44,508 bases of DNA, taken from Treponema sp. Lineage in GTDB: Bacteria > Spirochaetota > Spirochaetia > Treponematales > Breznakiellaceae. Made by a program: the position numbers and the translations under genes. Where the stretch lies: the NCBI GenBank assembly GCA_009778545.1, contig WRJO01000003.1:1-44508 (forward strand), written 5' to 3'. Below are positions 6,526 to 14,983 of the stretch, in pieces. The notes under the pieces were generated by a model. It was not told where the DNA came from. It saw nothing but the letters and a program-made list of their open reading frames with translations, and did no database searches. Within the stretch, counting starts at the first letter, position 1; every line of letters begins with the position of its first letter.

Positions 6526-7500
6526 ATGGTTAGGCATTTTTTCCGATTTGTGGCAGCGCTGGCTTTGGCGGCAGGATGGATTATTGGCGGAAATAGCGCG
6601 CTGTATGGGCAAGCCGCCGTTCCTCTGGGCGATGCGATAAAAACCGGTGTGGCGGAAATAGAGCTTAAGCTGGCGCAGGGCGTTAAAGTGGTTGTGCTGA
6701 ACTTCCGATCGCCATCGCAGAGGTTGTCGGATTATATCCTTGACGAATTGATGACCGAGCTTGTCAGAAACGGCAGGCTCGTCGTGGTAGACCGGGCGAA
6801 TCTTGAACTCCTCCAGCAGGAAATGAATTTTCAGATGTCCGGCGAGGTAAGCGACAGTTCCGCGCAGGCCATCGGCCAGAAACTGGGCGCCCAGTCGATC
6901 ATTTCGGGGAACATCGAAGATATTGGCGCAGATTACCGGATTCGTTTCCGCACCATCGAAGTGGAAAGTGCGGCGATTCAGGTCCTTACTTCAATTACCG
7001 TTCGAAAAGACAGGCTCATCGCGAACCTTATGGCACGGTCCTCCCGGCAGGCCGCCGCCCGTACTGAAAGCCAAAATGCCGCCCCCGATCCGGGCGAACT
7101 GAATTTTCCCACAGAACGGAAGGTGGGCGCCGGGTTCCTCAACCTGCTGTACGGGGCCGGCTCGTTCAGCATGGGAGATTGGGCCGGAGGTTTGATTGTC
7201 GGCGGCATAGAGCTTACCGGCTCCATCATTTTTCTTGCCGGGGTGGTTGGAACAGAAGACGAATACGGCGATTTCTACTACACGGATTCCGATGTTGCCG
7301 CCATAGTTATCGGTTTGGGAATTTCTTTGGCGGGAAATATTGTCGGGTTTATCCGCCCCTTCTCCTACGACCGGGCCCTGGCGGCAAAGAACGGCGCCTA
7401 CCACGCCCTGGGGGGCAATCCCCTGAATAACATTACCGTCGCGCCGGTTGTCCAAAACGGCGCCGCCAAAGTAACACTGCTGTACAGCGCGTCTTTCTAA
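6526..7500 (+). CDS. CsgG/FlgO-fold protein with P13-like membrane C-terminus
   Basis: This 324-residue protein has a signal peptide (MVRHFFRFVAALALAAGW...LYGQA). Residues about 35-170 form a CsgG/FlgO-type domain: VVVLNFRSPSQRLSDYILDEL, LVVVDRANLELLQQE, SGEVSDSSAQAIGQKLGAQ, IISGNI. Residues about 195-290 have GFLNLLYGAGSFSMGDWAGG and two hydrophobic stretches (GLIVGGIELTGSIIFLAGVV; VAAIVIGLGISLAGNIVGF), a layout reminiscent of the Borrelia P13 membrane family. The end (VTLLYSASF) is an outer-membrane-like aromatic terminus. It has its own consensus promoter. Probably an outer-membrane-associated protein; the combination is spirochaete-like. Confidence 0.65.
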   Translation: MVRHFFRFVAALALAAGWIIGGNSALYGQAAVPLGDAIKTGVAEIELKLAQGVKVVVLNFRSPSQRLSDYILDELMTELVRNGRLVVVDRANLELLQQEMNFQMSGEVSDSSAQAIGQKLGAQSIISGNIEDIGADYRIRFRTIEVESAAIQVLTSITVRKDRLIANLMARSSRQAAARTESQNAAPDPGELNFPTERKVGAGFLNLLYGAGSFSMGDWAGGLIVGGIELTGSIIFLAGVVGTEDEYGDFYYTDSDVAAIVIGLGISLAGNIVGFIRPFSYDRALAAKNGAYHALGGNPLNNITVAPVVQNGAAKVTLLYSASF

Positions 7501-7528
7501 AAGAAAAAATCCGTGATATTCTATTGAT

Positions 7529-8317
7529 ATGCGGAATAAACAAATAACGAAAATGGCGGCCGCGCTGGCCCTTGCCGTGTTTGCGGCGGGCGGGGCTTTT
7601 GCGCAGGACAGTTACTGGGGGTCGCCAAAGAATACATTTACTGCGGATTTTGGGCCTACCCTGGTCGGTTTGTTCATCAACGGCCTGGCGGATACGGCCG
7701 GAGGGGACACCGGCCTGAGCTCCAGCGGTTTTGGCATCGGCCTCCAGTATGAGCGGCAGCTTTTTGAACCGCTGGCGGTTGCCGGCAGGTTTGCCTTCCT
7801 GGGAGGCGGCCTTGGGCTTTCGGCAGAAGATGTGGTAGACGGGGTTAAGACGAAAGCAGCGTTGGGAATGAACTTCTCTTCCTTTTCCCTGGAAGCCCAT
7901 GCCCGGTTTTACCCTGGGGGGAATGCCTTCTTTTTGGGAGGCCTTATGGGCTACGGGTTTTTGTCATCAACCTTCTCGGGCGAGGTTCTGGTCCAGGACA
8001 CTGAAGGCAACAGGGAAAAAGTAGGCGTTTCGTTCACCGGGTCGAGAAGCTATATGAAGCTCGGAACAAGGGTGGGATGGCGGGTTAGCAGTTCGTCCGG
8101 CGGATTTACCTTTGAACCTTCAGTAGGGTATAACATTGCGATCGGCATGGGCGATACCCTGGGAAATGCCCTCGTGAAAGACATCAGGAAGAAGTCGCCG
8201 GATATCGAAATGGAGGATGATTTTGCTTCCTCGGTCGATGACTTGTTCAAATTCCTTGAAGAAATCATATTTATCGGCGGCCCCCGCCTTACCCTGGCTT
8301 TCGGCTGGCGGTTCTAG
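7529..8317 (+). CDS. Predicted beta-barrel outer-membrane protein
   Basis: This 262-residue protein has a clear signal peptide ending GAFAQ (residues 1-26). The mature part alternates polar and hydrophobic residues with glycine-rich turns (GIGLQYERQLF, FFLGGLMGYGFLS, YMKLGTRVGWRV), typical of a small beta barrel. The last residues LAFGWRF end in Phe, the C-terminal signal for BAM-dependent insertion. The start is the only ATG before the signal peptide; TATTCT (7517-7522) lies 6 nt before it with no Shine-Dalgarno, so the mRNA may be leaderless or read through from 6526. No specific substrate can be named. Confidence 0.65.
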   Translation: MRNKQITKMAAALALAVFAAGGAFAQDSYWGSPKNTFTADFGPTLVGLFINGLADTAGGDTGLSSSGFGIGLQYERQLFEPLAVAGRFAFLGGGLGLSAEDVVDGVKTKAALGMNFSSFSLEAHARFYPGGNAFFLGGLMGYGFLSSTFSGEVLVQDTEGNREKVGVSFTGSRSYMKLGTRVGWRVSSSSGGFTFEPSVGYNIAIGMGDTLGNALVKDIRKKSPDIEMEDDFASSVDDLFKFLEEIIFIGGPRLTLAFGWRF

Positions 8318-8326
8318 CCGGGATGA

Positions 8327-8346
8327 AGGCGGCATTGTTGCCGCCT
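8327..8346. terminator. Hairpin after the beta-barrel gene
   Basis: A perfect 8-bp stem AGGCGGCA (8327-8334) and TGCCGCCT (8339-8346) with a TTGT loop lies 10 nt after the stop codon. A long T-run is missing, so terminator strength is uncertain. Confidence 0.5.
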
Positions 8347-8458
8347 GGTCCGCGCTGTAACTATATCCCCCTTTCGGCGAAACATTTATCCACAAATCGA
8401 AAATTCCACTGGTTTTTTTGCCTGATTTATACTAAATTTTAGTGTACAGGGGCTATAA

Positions 8459-11400
8459 ATGGGCAATGACGCACCACCGGGCAGGCACATTCCCAAGAGC
8501 AGAATTGCCGCGCGGGTGCGAAATATCAACATGATCCTCCTCATATTGATTCTTGCCCCGATAACGATTGCGGCCACGGTAATGGTGGCGGGCGTTACCG
8601 ACAGCGCTTCCAGAAATTTCGCCCGCTTCTATTCAATCCAGACGGTGAACAAGTTCAATTCCCACCTCAGCGAAGACCTTGCCCTTGTCCGGAAAGTGTC
8701 CAGTTCAAAGGCCGTTACGGGCTGGTTTTCTGACGAGGAAGATGAGGCGAAAAGAATAGCGGCGTATAACGAGATGATGGACTATGCAGGTATTCTTGAG
8801 GGGGCAAAGCTCTATTTCGGCATCCACAGATCGTTGAACGAATTTGCCATTGGCGGAAACACAACCCTTGATGATTTTGTCCCGAGCGCCGCCTTTGATC
8901 CGGATGATCCCATAGATGTGTGGTATTTTGAATGTATCGCCTCGGAAAATGATTATGTCCTTAACATCGATATTGATAAAATTTCCTGGCAGTGGAATCT
9001 GTGGATCAATCACAAGGTCATGTCCGAAGGAGACATTGCGGGGGTGTTCTGCTCGGGGCTGAGCATTAACGCAGTGCTGGACGATTTGTTTTCCCGGTAC
9101 GGTGCAGGAAGCGCGCGGGGATACGTCATCGACAGGCACGGCATTATCCGGCTGGACAGCGATCTTCACGATGTTTTCTCCAGCGGCATTGAAAGCCATA
9201 TCCGGCAGATGAGCGGCGATCCCGCGTTTGCCAGGGCAATCGATTCGTATCTGGAAAATACCGACGGGTACTTCGGTCCCAACGCCCAGCCCGAGGTTAT
9301 CAAACTTTCCCGGGGGCCGTACGGATATGCTTCCATTGCGCCGATTTCCAATTCCGACTGGTCGGTGGTAACTTTTTTTAACAACAATTCGCTGTTCAGC
9401 GTTATGAAGCTTCTGCCGCTGATCATCGCGATGTTTTCCGCGTTTGTTATCTATACCTTCTCCGGCAGCATTCTTATGCAGCGGCTTGTGCTGCGGCCCC
9501 TGAAAAGCCTTACCGAGAGCCTGTCGCAGCTTAAATCGGGCACGGGCGAAATATCCGGCAGCGGCCGCGACGACGAAATCGGCGATCTGGCGCGCACCAT
9601 CCGCGAGACGGAAAACCGGCTGAGCGCCTATAACTCGGAAGTGCTGCACCAGACGCAGGAATTGGAACGCAAGGATCAAATTCTGCAGGCGGTAAACAGC
9701 CTTGCGGAGGCGCTGCTTTCCCCGATGGACGAAGTCGATTTCAAGTCGTCGCTCCAGGAAGGAATGGAGATAATGGGCCTGTGCATGGACATCGACCGCA
9801 TCTATATCTGGAAGAACGAAATGCGGGACGGAGTGCTCCGCTATACGCAGCAGTACGACTGGATGAACGAATTGGGACGCGCCGCAAACCCCGTGCCGAA
9901 CAATGCCAGCTATCCCTATACCGATAATCCCGAATGGTACACCGAGTTTATCAAGGGGAACTGCATAAACGGCCCCTTGAGTGGAATGTCGGAGCATACG
10001 CAGACCCTGCTCAAGCCCTGCGGGGTGCAGTCGTTTTTGCTGATACCGGTGCATTTAAACGAATTTTTCTGGGGCTTTGTGAACTTTGACGACTGCCACC
10101 AGGAGCGGAGCTTTACCGATACGGAGGTGAGCATTCTGCGTTCGGGAAGCCTGATGATGGTCAATGCGGTGAACCGCTATGCCCAGGCGGTAAAAATACG
10201 GGAGGCCCACGAGCGGGTACAGCTTTTGCTGGACGCGACTCCCCTGTGCTGCACCCTCTGGGACAAAAACATCCGCAACATCCTCTGCAACGAGGCGGCG
10301 GTTAAGATGTTTAACGTGAAGGACAAGCAGGAATGCCTGGACCGGTTTTTCGAGCTTTCCCCGGAGTATCAGCCGGACGGGCATCGTTCCGCAGAATGGG
10401 CGGCGGAGATCGTTAAAAAGGCTTTTGAAGAAGGATTCGGCGTATATGAATGGGTGCACCAGACGCTGGACGGAACCATAATACCGGCGGAGATCACCCT
10501 TGTCCGCATAGACTACGGCGGCGAATACGTTGTCGCCGGATATGCGCGCGATCTGCGATCGTACAACCAGATGATGCAGGGGATTTCCCTGCGTGACAAC
10601 ATGCTGCAGGCGGTGAATCAGATCGCCGCAATCCTGCTTCACTCCGACCTTGACGCATTCACCGCCAACCTATGGCACTGTATGGGCATGATGGCGAGAA
10701 TCGCCAATGCCGACCGGGTGTATATCTGGAAAAACCACCGCAAGGATAAGCAGCTCTGCTGTACGCAGCTGTACGAGTGGTCGGAAGGCGCCGCGCCGCA
10801 GCAGGGCAATGAATATACGGTGGACATCGTTTACAACGAAACGATCCCCAGTTGGGAAGAAACCCTGAAAATCGGGCGCAGCATCAACGGCCCGGTCCGC
10901 ACCCTTACATCCAGGGAGCAGGCGCAATTAACGCCCCAGGGAATAATTTCGATTTTGGTGGTTCCGGTTTTCATGCAGGATTTTTTCTGGGGCTTTGTCG
11001 GTTTTGACGATTGCCACCGCGAGCGGATTTTTTCCGAAAACGAGGAATCGATCCTCCGTTCCGCCAGCCTGCTCATCGCCAACGGAATCCTCCGCAACGA
11101 AATGACCCTTAACATACGCGATACCGCCGCCAGGATGGAAGCGGTTATCTCCAATTATTCCGGCGTCATCTGGAGCGTGGACAAGGACAATGTCATCAAC
11201 CTGTTTAACGGCCTGTCGCTCGGCAAGCTGGGCCTGTCTCCTTCGACGCTGGAAGGCAAACCGCTGGATGCCGCCCAGGAGATGTATCCGGAAATGGGAA
11301 TCACCGAGCATATCCAGAAAACGTTTACCGAAGGGCCGCAGGACTGGATTTCTGAAGTGGGCGAGAGGGTGTACCGCACCCACACTACGGAAGTTTTTGA

Positions 11401-13051
11401 CGAGGAAGGCGAGACAAGCGGCGTGGTGGGCAGCATCGACGACATAACGGACATGATCCAGCTTCAGACCGATCTGGAGAATGCGCTGGTAAAGGCGCAG
11501 GCGGCAAGCCAGGCAAAGACCAACTTCCTGTCGAACATGAGCCACGAGATACGCACGCCGATGAACGCCATTATCGGAATGACGACGATAGGCAAATCTG
11601 CTTCCGATTTGGACAAGAAAAATTATTCATTTGACAGGATTGAAGGCGCTTCCAACCACCTTTTGGGCATCATCAACGACATTCTTGAGATGTCAAAAAT
11701 CGAAGCCGGAAAGTTTGAACTGCTCCCCGTTGAGTTCAGCTTTGAAAAGCTGCTGCAAAAGGTTACCAATGTTATCTGCTTCCGGGTCGACGAAAAACGG
11801 CAGAATTTTGCCGTGAATTTTGACAGAGACATTCCCCCGCTTTTAATCGGCGACGATCAGCGGCTGGCGCAGGTGATAACGAACCTGCTGTCCAACGCGG
11901 TAAAATTTACGCCGGAAGAAGGATCGATCCGCTTTGGCGCGCATCTTGAGAAAGAGGAAGACGGCATCTGTACGCTGAAAATGGAGGTGGCAGACAACGG
12001 CATCGGCATCAGCGGCGAACAGCAGGCGCGCCTGTTTACCTCGTTCGAGCAGGCGGAAAACAGCACCTCGCGCAAATACGGCGGGACGGGGCTGGGGCTT
12101 GCCATTTCAAAGCAAATTGTCGAGCTTATGGGCGGCAAAATTTGGATTGAGTCGGAACTGGGCAAAGGCTCCACCTTCGCCTTTACCGTCCAGGTGGCAA
12201 GGGGCAAGGCAAAGGCGGCAAAGGCGCTTCTGGCCGACGTGGACAGGGCAAAAGTCCGCATGTTCGCCGTGGACGATGATCCGGAAGTTCTGGAGTGGTT
12301 TACCGGCGTAGCGGAACAGTTTAAGGTAAGCTGCGAGATAGCGTCTTCGGGCAATGATGCTTTGCGGCGCATTGCCGGAGACGGTTCGTACAATATTTTC
12401 TTTATCGACTGGAAGATGCCCGGCATGGACGGCATTGAGCTGTCCCGAAAAATTAAATCGCTGGGCAAAGGCAATTCGGTCATCATCATGATTTCCGCCG
12501 CAGAATGGAACGAAATCGAAGATGAAGCCAGGGAAGCCGGAGTTGACGGTTTTTTGCCCAAGCCCCTGTTCCCCTCTTCCATCGCCGACTGCGTTCAGGA
12601 ATATATCGGGATTCCTGCCGAAGATTCCGCGCCGCAGGGTACGGCTGCGGACGCGGATGCCGAAACCTTTGCCGGCTACCGCCTGCTTTTAACCGAGGAT
12701 GTGGAGATCAACCGCGAGATTGTGCTGACGATGCTGGAATCGACAGAGATTGGCATCGACTGCGCGGTAAACGGCGCCGACGCGGTGCGGATATTCAGCG
12801 AAAATCCCGAACGGTATGACCTTATCTTTATGGATATGCAGATGCCCGAAATGGACGGCCTGGAAGCTACCCGCCGCATTCGTGCCATTGAAGCGCCCAA
12901 AGCCAAAGCGATTCCCATAGTAGCAATGACCGCTAACGTCTTTAAGGAAGACATCGCCAGGTGCATGGAGGCGGGCATGAACGATCATATCGGGAAACCG
13001 ATTGATTTCGGCGAGGTTATGGAGAAGCTCAGGTTCTATCTTAAATCATAG
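8459..13051 (+). CDS. Hybrid sensor histidine kinase with Cache-like sensor, two GAF, two PAS and two receiver domains
   Basis: The protein has 1530 residues. Order: cytoplasmic tail, membrane helix (about 25-46), extracytoplasmic Cache-like sensor (about 50-310), membrane helix (316-340), HAMP (341-395), GAF (410-577), PAS (584-700), a second GAF clearly duplicated from the first (716-880; both contain DRxYIWKN, INGP and FFWGFV.FDDCH.ER), PAS (890-1000), HisKA with NMSHEIRTPMN (His1029), HATPase with NLLSNAVKF, DNGIGI and GGTGLGLAI, then two receivers (IDWKMPGMDG, Asp1317; FMDMQMPEMDG, Asp1459). The transfer of phosphate from His to the receivers follows from the family. No output regulator or HPt lies beside it, so the target is elsewhere. 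AGGGG precedes the ATG. Confidence 0.9.
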   Translation: MGNDAPPGRHIPKSRIAARVRNINMILLILILAPITIAATVMVAGVTDSASRNFARFYSIQTVNKFNSHLSEDLALVRKVSSSKAVTGWFSDEEDEAKRIAAYNEMMDYAGILEGAKLYFGIHRSLNEFAIGGNTTLDDFVPSAAFDPDDPIDVWYFECIASENDYVLNIDIDKISWQWNLWINHKVMSEGDIAGVFCSGLSINAVLDDLFSRYGAGSARGYVIDRHGIIRLDSDLHDVFSSGIESHIRQMSGDPAFARAIDSYLENTDGYFGPNAQPEVIKLSRGPYGYASIAPISNSDWSVVTFFNNNSLFSVMKLLPLIIAMFSAFVIYTFSGSILMQRLVLRPLKSLTESLSQLKSGTGEISGSGRDDEIGDLARTIRETENRLSAYNSEVLHQTQELERKDQILQAVNSLAEALLSPMDEVDFKSSLQEGMEIMGLCMDIDRIYIWKNEMRDGVLRYTQQYDWMNELGRAANPVPNNASYPYTDNPEWYTEFIKGNCINGPLSGMSEHTQTLLKPCGVQSFLLIPVHLNEFFWGFVNFDDCHQERSFTDTEVSILRSGSLMMVNAVNRYAQAVKIREAHERVQLLLDATPLCCTLWDKNIRNILCNEAAVKMFNVKDKQECLDRFFELSPEYQPDGHRSAEWAAEIVKKAFEEGFGVYEWVHQTLDGTIIPAEITLVRIDYGGEYVVAGYARDLRSYNQMMQGISLRDNMLQAVNQIAAILLHSDLDAFTANLWHCMGMMARIANADRVYIWKNHRKDKQLCCTQLYEWSEGAAPQQGNEYTVDIVYNETIPSWEETLKIGRSINGPVRTLTSREQAQLTPQGIISILVVPVFMQDFFWGFVGFDDCHRERIFSENEESILRSASLLIANGILRNEMTLNIRDTAARMEAVISNYSGVIWSVDKDNVINLFNGLSLGKLGLSPSTLEGKPLDAAQEMYPEMGITEHIQKTFTEGPQDWISEVGERVYRTHTTEVFDEEGETSGVVGSIDDITDMIQLQTDLENALVKAQAASQAKTNFLSNMSHEIRTPMNAIIGMTTIGKSASDLDKKNYSFDRIEGASNHLLGIINDILEMSKIEAGKFELLPVEFSFEKLLQKVTNVICFRVDEKRQNFAVNFDRDIPPLLIGDDQRLAQVITNLLSNAVKFTPEEGSIRFGAHLEKEEDGICTLKMEVADNGIGISGEQQARLFTSFEQAENSTSRKYGGTGLGLAISKQIVELMGGKIWIESELGKGSTFAFTVQVARGKAKAAKALLADVDRAKVRMFAVDDDPEVLEWFTGVAEQFKVSCEIASSGNDALRRIAGDGSYNIFFIDWKMPGMDGIELSRKIKSLGKGNSVIIMISAAEWNEIEDEAREAGVDGFLPKPLFPSSIADCVQEYIGIPAEDSAPQGTAADADAETFAGYRLLLTEDVEINREIVLTMLESTEIGIDCAVNGADAVRIFSENPERYDLIFMDMQMPEMDGLEATRRIRAIEAPKAKAIPIVAMTANVFKEDIARCMEAGMNDHIGKPIDFGEVMEKLRFYLKS

Positions 13052-13075
13052 AATCGCGGCATTTGTTCGCAGGCA

Positions 13076-14152
13076 TCATCCCTGGAACATTCCCACGGCG
13101 AACTCAAGCTGGGAATCCAGATAGCCGCTTAACTCTTCCCATGAATTTTCTACCGTATGATCGGGGATTACCCCTTTTCCCTCAAGGGGATTTCCTTCGA
13201 TGTCCGTTACCTTCTGTACCGACACCGTATACTCCCACCCGTTTACCAGGGGTCGCACCACCCGCGAAGAAAAAGCCCCGTTCGTCGGCTGCCCGACAAT
13301 GGTAACATGGCTTTGCGTCCGCAGGGCCATGGCGAACCATTCCGCTGCGGAAGCCGTTTCCCGGTTAGTCAGCAGCACAACCTGTTTGATATACCGCGTC
13401 CCGGCGGGCTGTACCGACCAGGTTAGCGGAGGGGAAAAATCATTGCGTCCGGGCCCGTTTTTGGTAGACGACTTGATGTAGTCTTTCCGCACGGACGCGA
13501 AACGGCCGGCGATGTAGTCCATGTTCGATCCAAGCCCGCCGCCGTTGTTGCGTATGTCCAGTATCAGCCAGTCGGTATCCTCCATCGTATGTATTATGCC
13601 GTCAATCTCTTTCGCCCAGTCCGATACCGGATCAAGCCCAATTCCGGAACTGAGAAAATCTTCGATATAGATATACCCCACCGGATGCCGGGTTTTTTCC
13701 GGCTTGATTGTGCCGTACAGCATCCTTCCGTCTCCCGCGTATTTAACGCCGGAGTCCAGATAGCCGCCTCTGACGACTCTGAGCGAAAACATTTCCCGTT
13801 CGCTGTAAACCAGGTCAAGAAAGTCGAGGTCGGGATAGTTTAAAATGTATGAAACGCCAAAAGGGGATGCCAAAGCGACGTGGTAATCATCCAGCTCATT
13901 GAGCATCTGCGAGCATACGATAAAAAGATCGTAGCTACCCATTCCCGGTGTTATTTGCGGCGAATATTTTTTGTACATTTCATTCCAGTCTATCCCCTTA
14001 ACGTCAAAGAGCGCGTAGGTTTCGTTAAAATCGTTCCAGATACGGTTAAAAATCCCCCTGGGGCTGCTGTCGGGATCGGGCCCCAAAAAAACATGGCAGG
14101 CGGACATCAGGAATATCAGCAAAAGGGCTACCAGTATTTTTTTCGCTCTCAT
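13076..14152 (-). CDS. S41-family peptidase lipoprotein
   Basis: This 358-residue protein has a lipoprotein signal (LMSAC, Cys19). The C-terminal half matches the S41/tail-specific protease fold: WLILDIRNNGGG, then VVLLTNRETASAAEWFAMAL holding the putative catalytic Ser, and GQPTNGAFSS. No PDZ domain can be recognised, unlike the CtpA protein at 20344. AGGAG precedes the ATG. It is last in a three-gene minus-strand unit with a beta-barrel protein and an LRR_5 lipoprotein, only 9 nt after the former. Probably a membrane-anchored periplasmic protease; whether the lysine partner of the Ser is present is uncertain. Confidence 0.7.
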   Translation of the reverse strand: MRAKKILVALLLIFLMSACHVFLGPDPDSSPRGIFNRIWNDFNETYALFDVKGIDWNEMYKKYSPQITPGMGSYDLFIVCSQMLNELDDYHVALASPFGVSYILNYPDLDFLDLVYSEREMFSLRVVRGGYLDSGVKYAGDGRMLYGTIKPEKTRHPVGYIYIEDFLSSGIGLDPVSDWAKEIDGIIHTMEDTDWLILDIRNNGGGLGSNMDYIAGRFASVRKDYIKSSTKNGPGRNDFSPPLTWSVQPAGTRYIKQVVLLTNRETASAAEWFAMALRTQSHVTIVGQPTNGAFSSRVVRPLVNGWEYTVSVQKVTDIEGNPLEGKGVIPDHTVENSWEELSGYLDSQLEFAVGMFQG

Positions 14153-14161
14153 ATCCCGCTC

Positions 14162-14983
14162 CTAAAAGGTAAAGGCAATTCCCGTGTTCAGCCTGAATAT
14201 CGCGTCTCTTCTCGGCCTTGGAGAATTAAAATGCGAGATTTCAAAGGCAAGGCCGGAATACGAAGAAAGCAGCGCGCTTATTTTATAGTGATACTTCAAA
14301 TCGCCGAAAAAGGCCCAGTAATTATGAAAGCTTGCAATTTCGCCAAGCGACAGGATCTTTAAAAAGGCGCCGTCGTACAGGTATTTCATCCAGAGCTCGT
14401 CAAAACCGGCATAGGCAGGACGGACCGCGTATCCGAAAAGGGGATAGCCCGCGCAGAAGGTAAGCGTGTGCTTTTCGCTGATTATCCACTTCTGGCTCGC
14501 GTGCAGATCGAGGGAAAAAAGGCCGATGCCCGTCGGCAGGGGATAATATTCCTTTTCGATAACTCCGGCAAAATCAACGCCTGTATAGTAAAACATGATC
14601 CGGAACGCGCCGCCGAGGAAGCCCGGAAACGTGCTGTTTCCCCACAGGCGGCCGTCGAGGGCGTATTCAATAAGGCCCCTGGCGGAAATGTACTGCAAAT
14701 GGTTGTACCCGAGGTAGGGGGATGCCATTTGGGCATTGCCGATAAAAAAGTTGATATTAAGCGAGTGGAGAATATTCCCCTTTTCGATGTTGCCGTCGAT
14801 TATGTAGGTTAAGGTGTTAAGGTACCGGTTGATGGGGGATTCTATCTCCTCCTTGTATCCGGTAAACGAACAGCCCAGGGCGGCGCCTATCCTGAAAGGA
14901 GGGTCCGGCTGCGGGCACTGCGCCCCTGCCGGTTTTGCCCAAAAAAACATTAAAACTGCTGCCGTTAATAATGCTTTTTTCAT
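14162..14983 (-). CDS. Predicted outer-membrane beta-barrel protein
   Basis: This 273-residue protein has a signal peptide (MKKALLTAAVLMFFWAKPAGAQ) and many amphipathic strands separated by turns; the C-terminus NTGIAFTF ends in Phe as in BAM-inserted barrels. The ATG immediately follows the stop of the LRR_5 gene (no gap), so it is probably translated by coupling; no separate ribosome site is seen. It lies between a surface LRR lipoprotein and a protease lipoprotein. No family name can be assigned. Confidence 0.6.
   Translation of the reverse strand: MKKALLTAAVLMFFWAKPAGAQCPQPDPPFRIGAALGCSFTGYKEEIESPINRYLNTLTYIIDGNIEKGNILHSLNINFFIGNAQMASPYLGYNHLQYISARGLIEYALDGRLWGNSTFPGFLGGAFRIMFYYTGVDFAGVIEKEYYPLPTGIGLFSLDLHASQKWIISEKHTLTFCAGYPLFGYAVRPAYAGFDELWMKYLYDGAFLKILSLGEIASFHNYWAFFGDLKYHYKISALLSSYSGLAFEISHFNSPRPRRDAIFRLNTGIAFTF

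Noticed and set aside
8705-10054. 449-residue open frame on the minus strand.
   Set aside because: It lies inside the hybrid kinase gene, which has clear domains; the reverse frame shows none.
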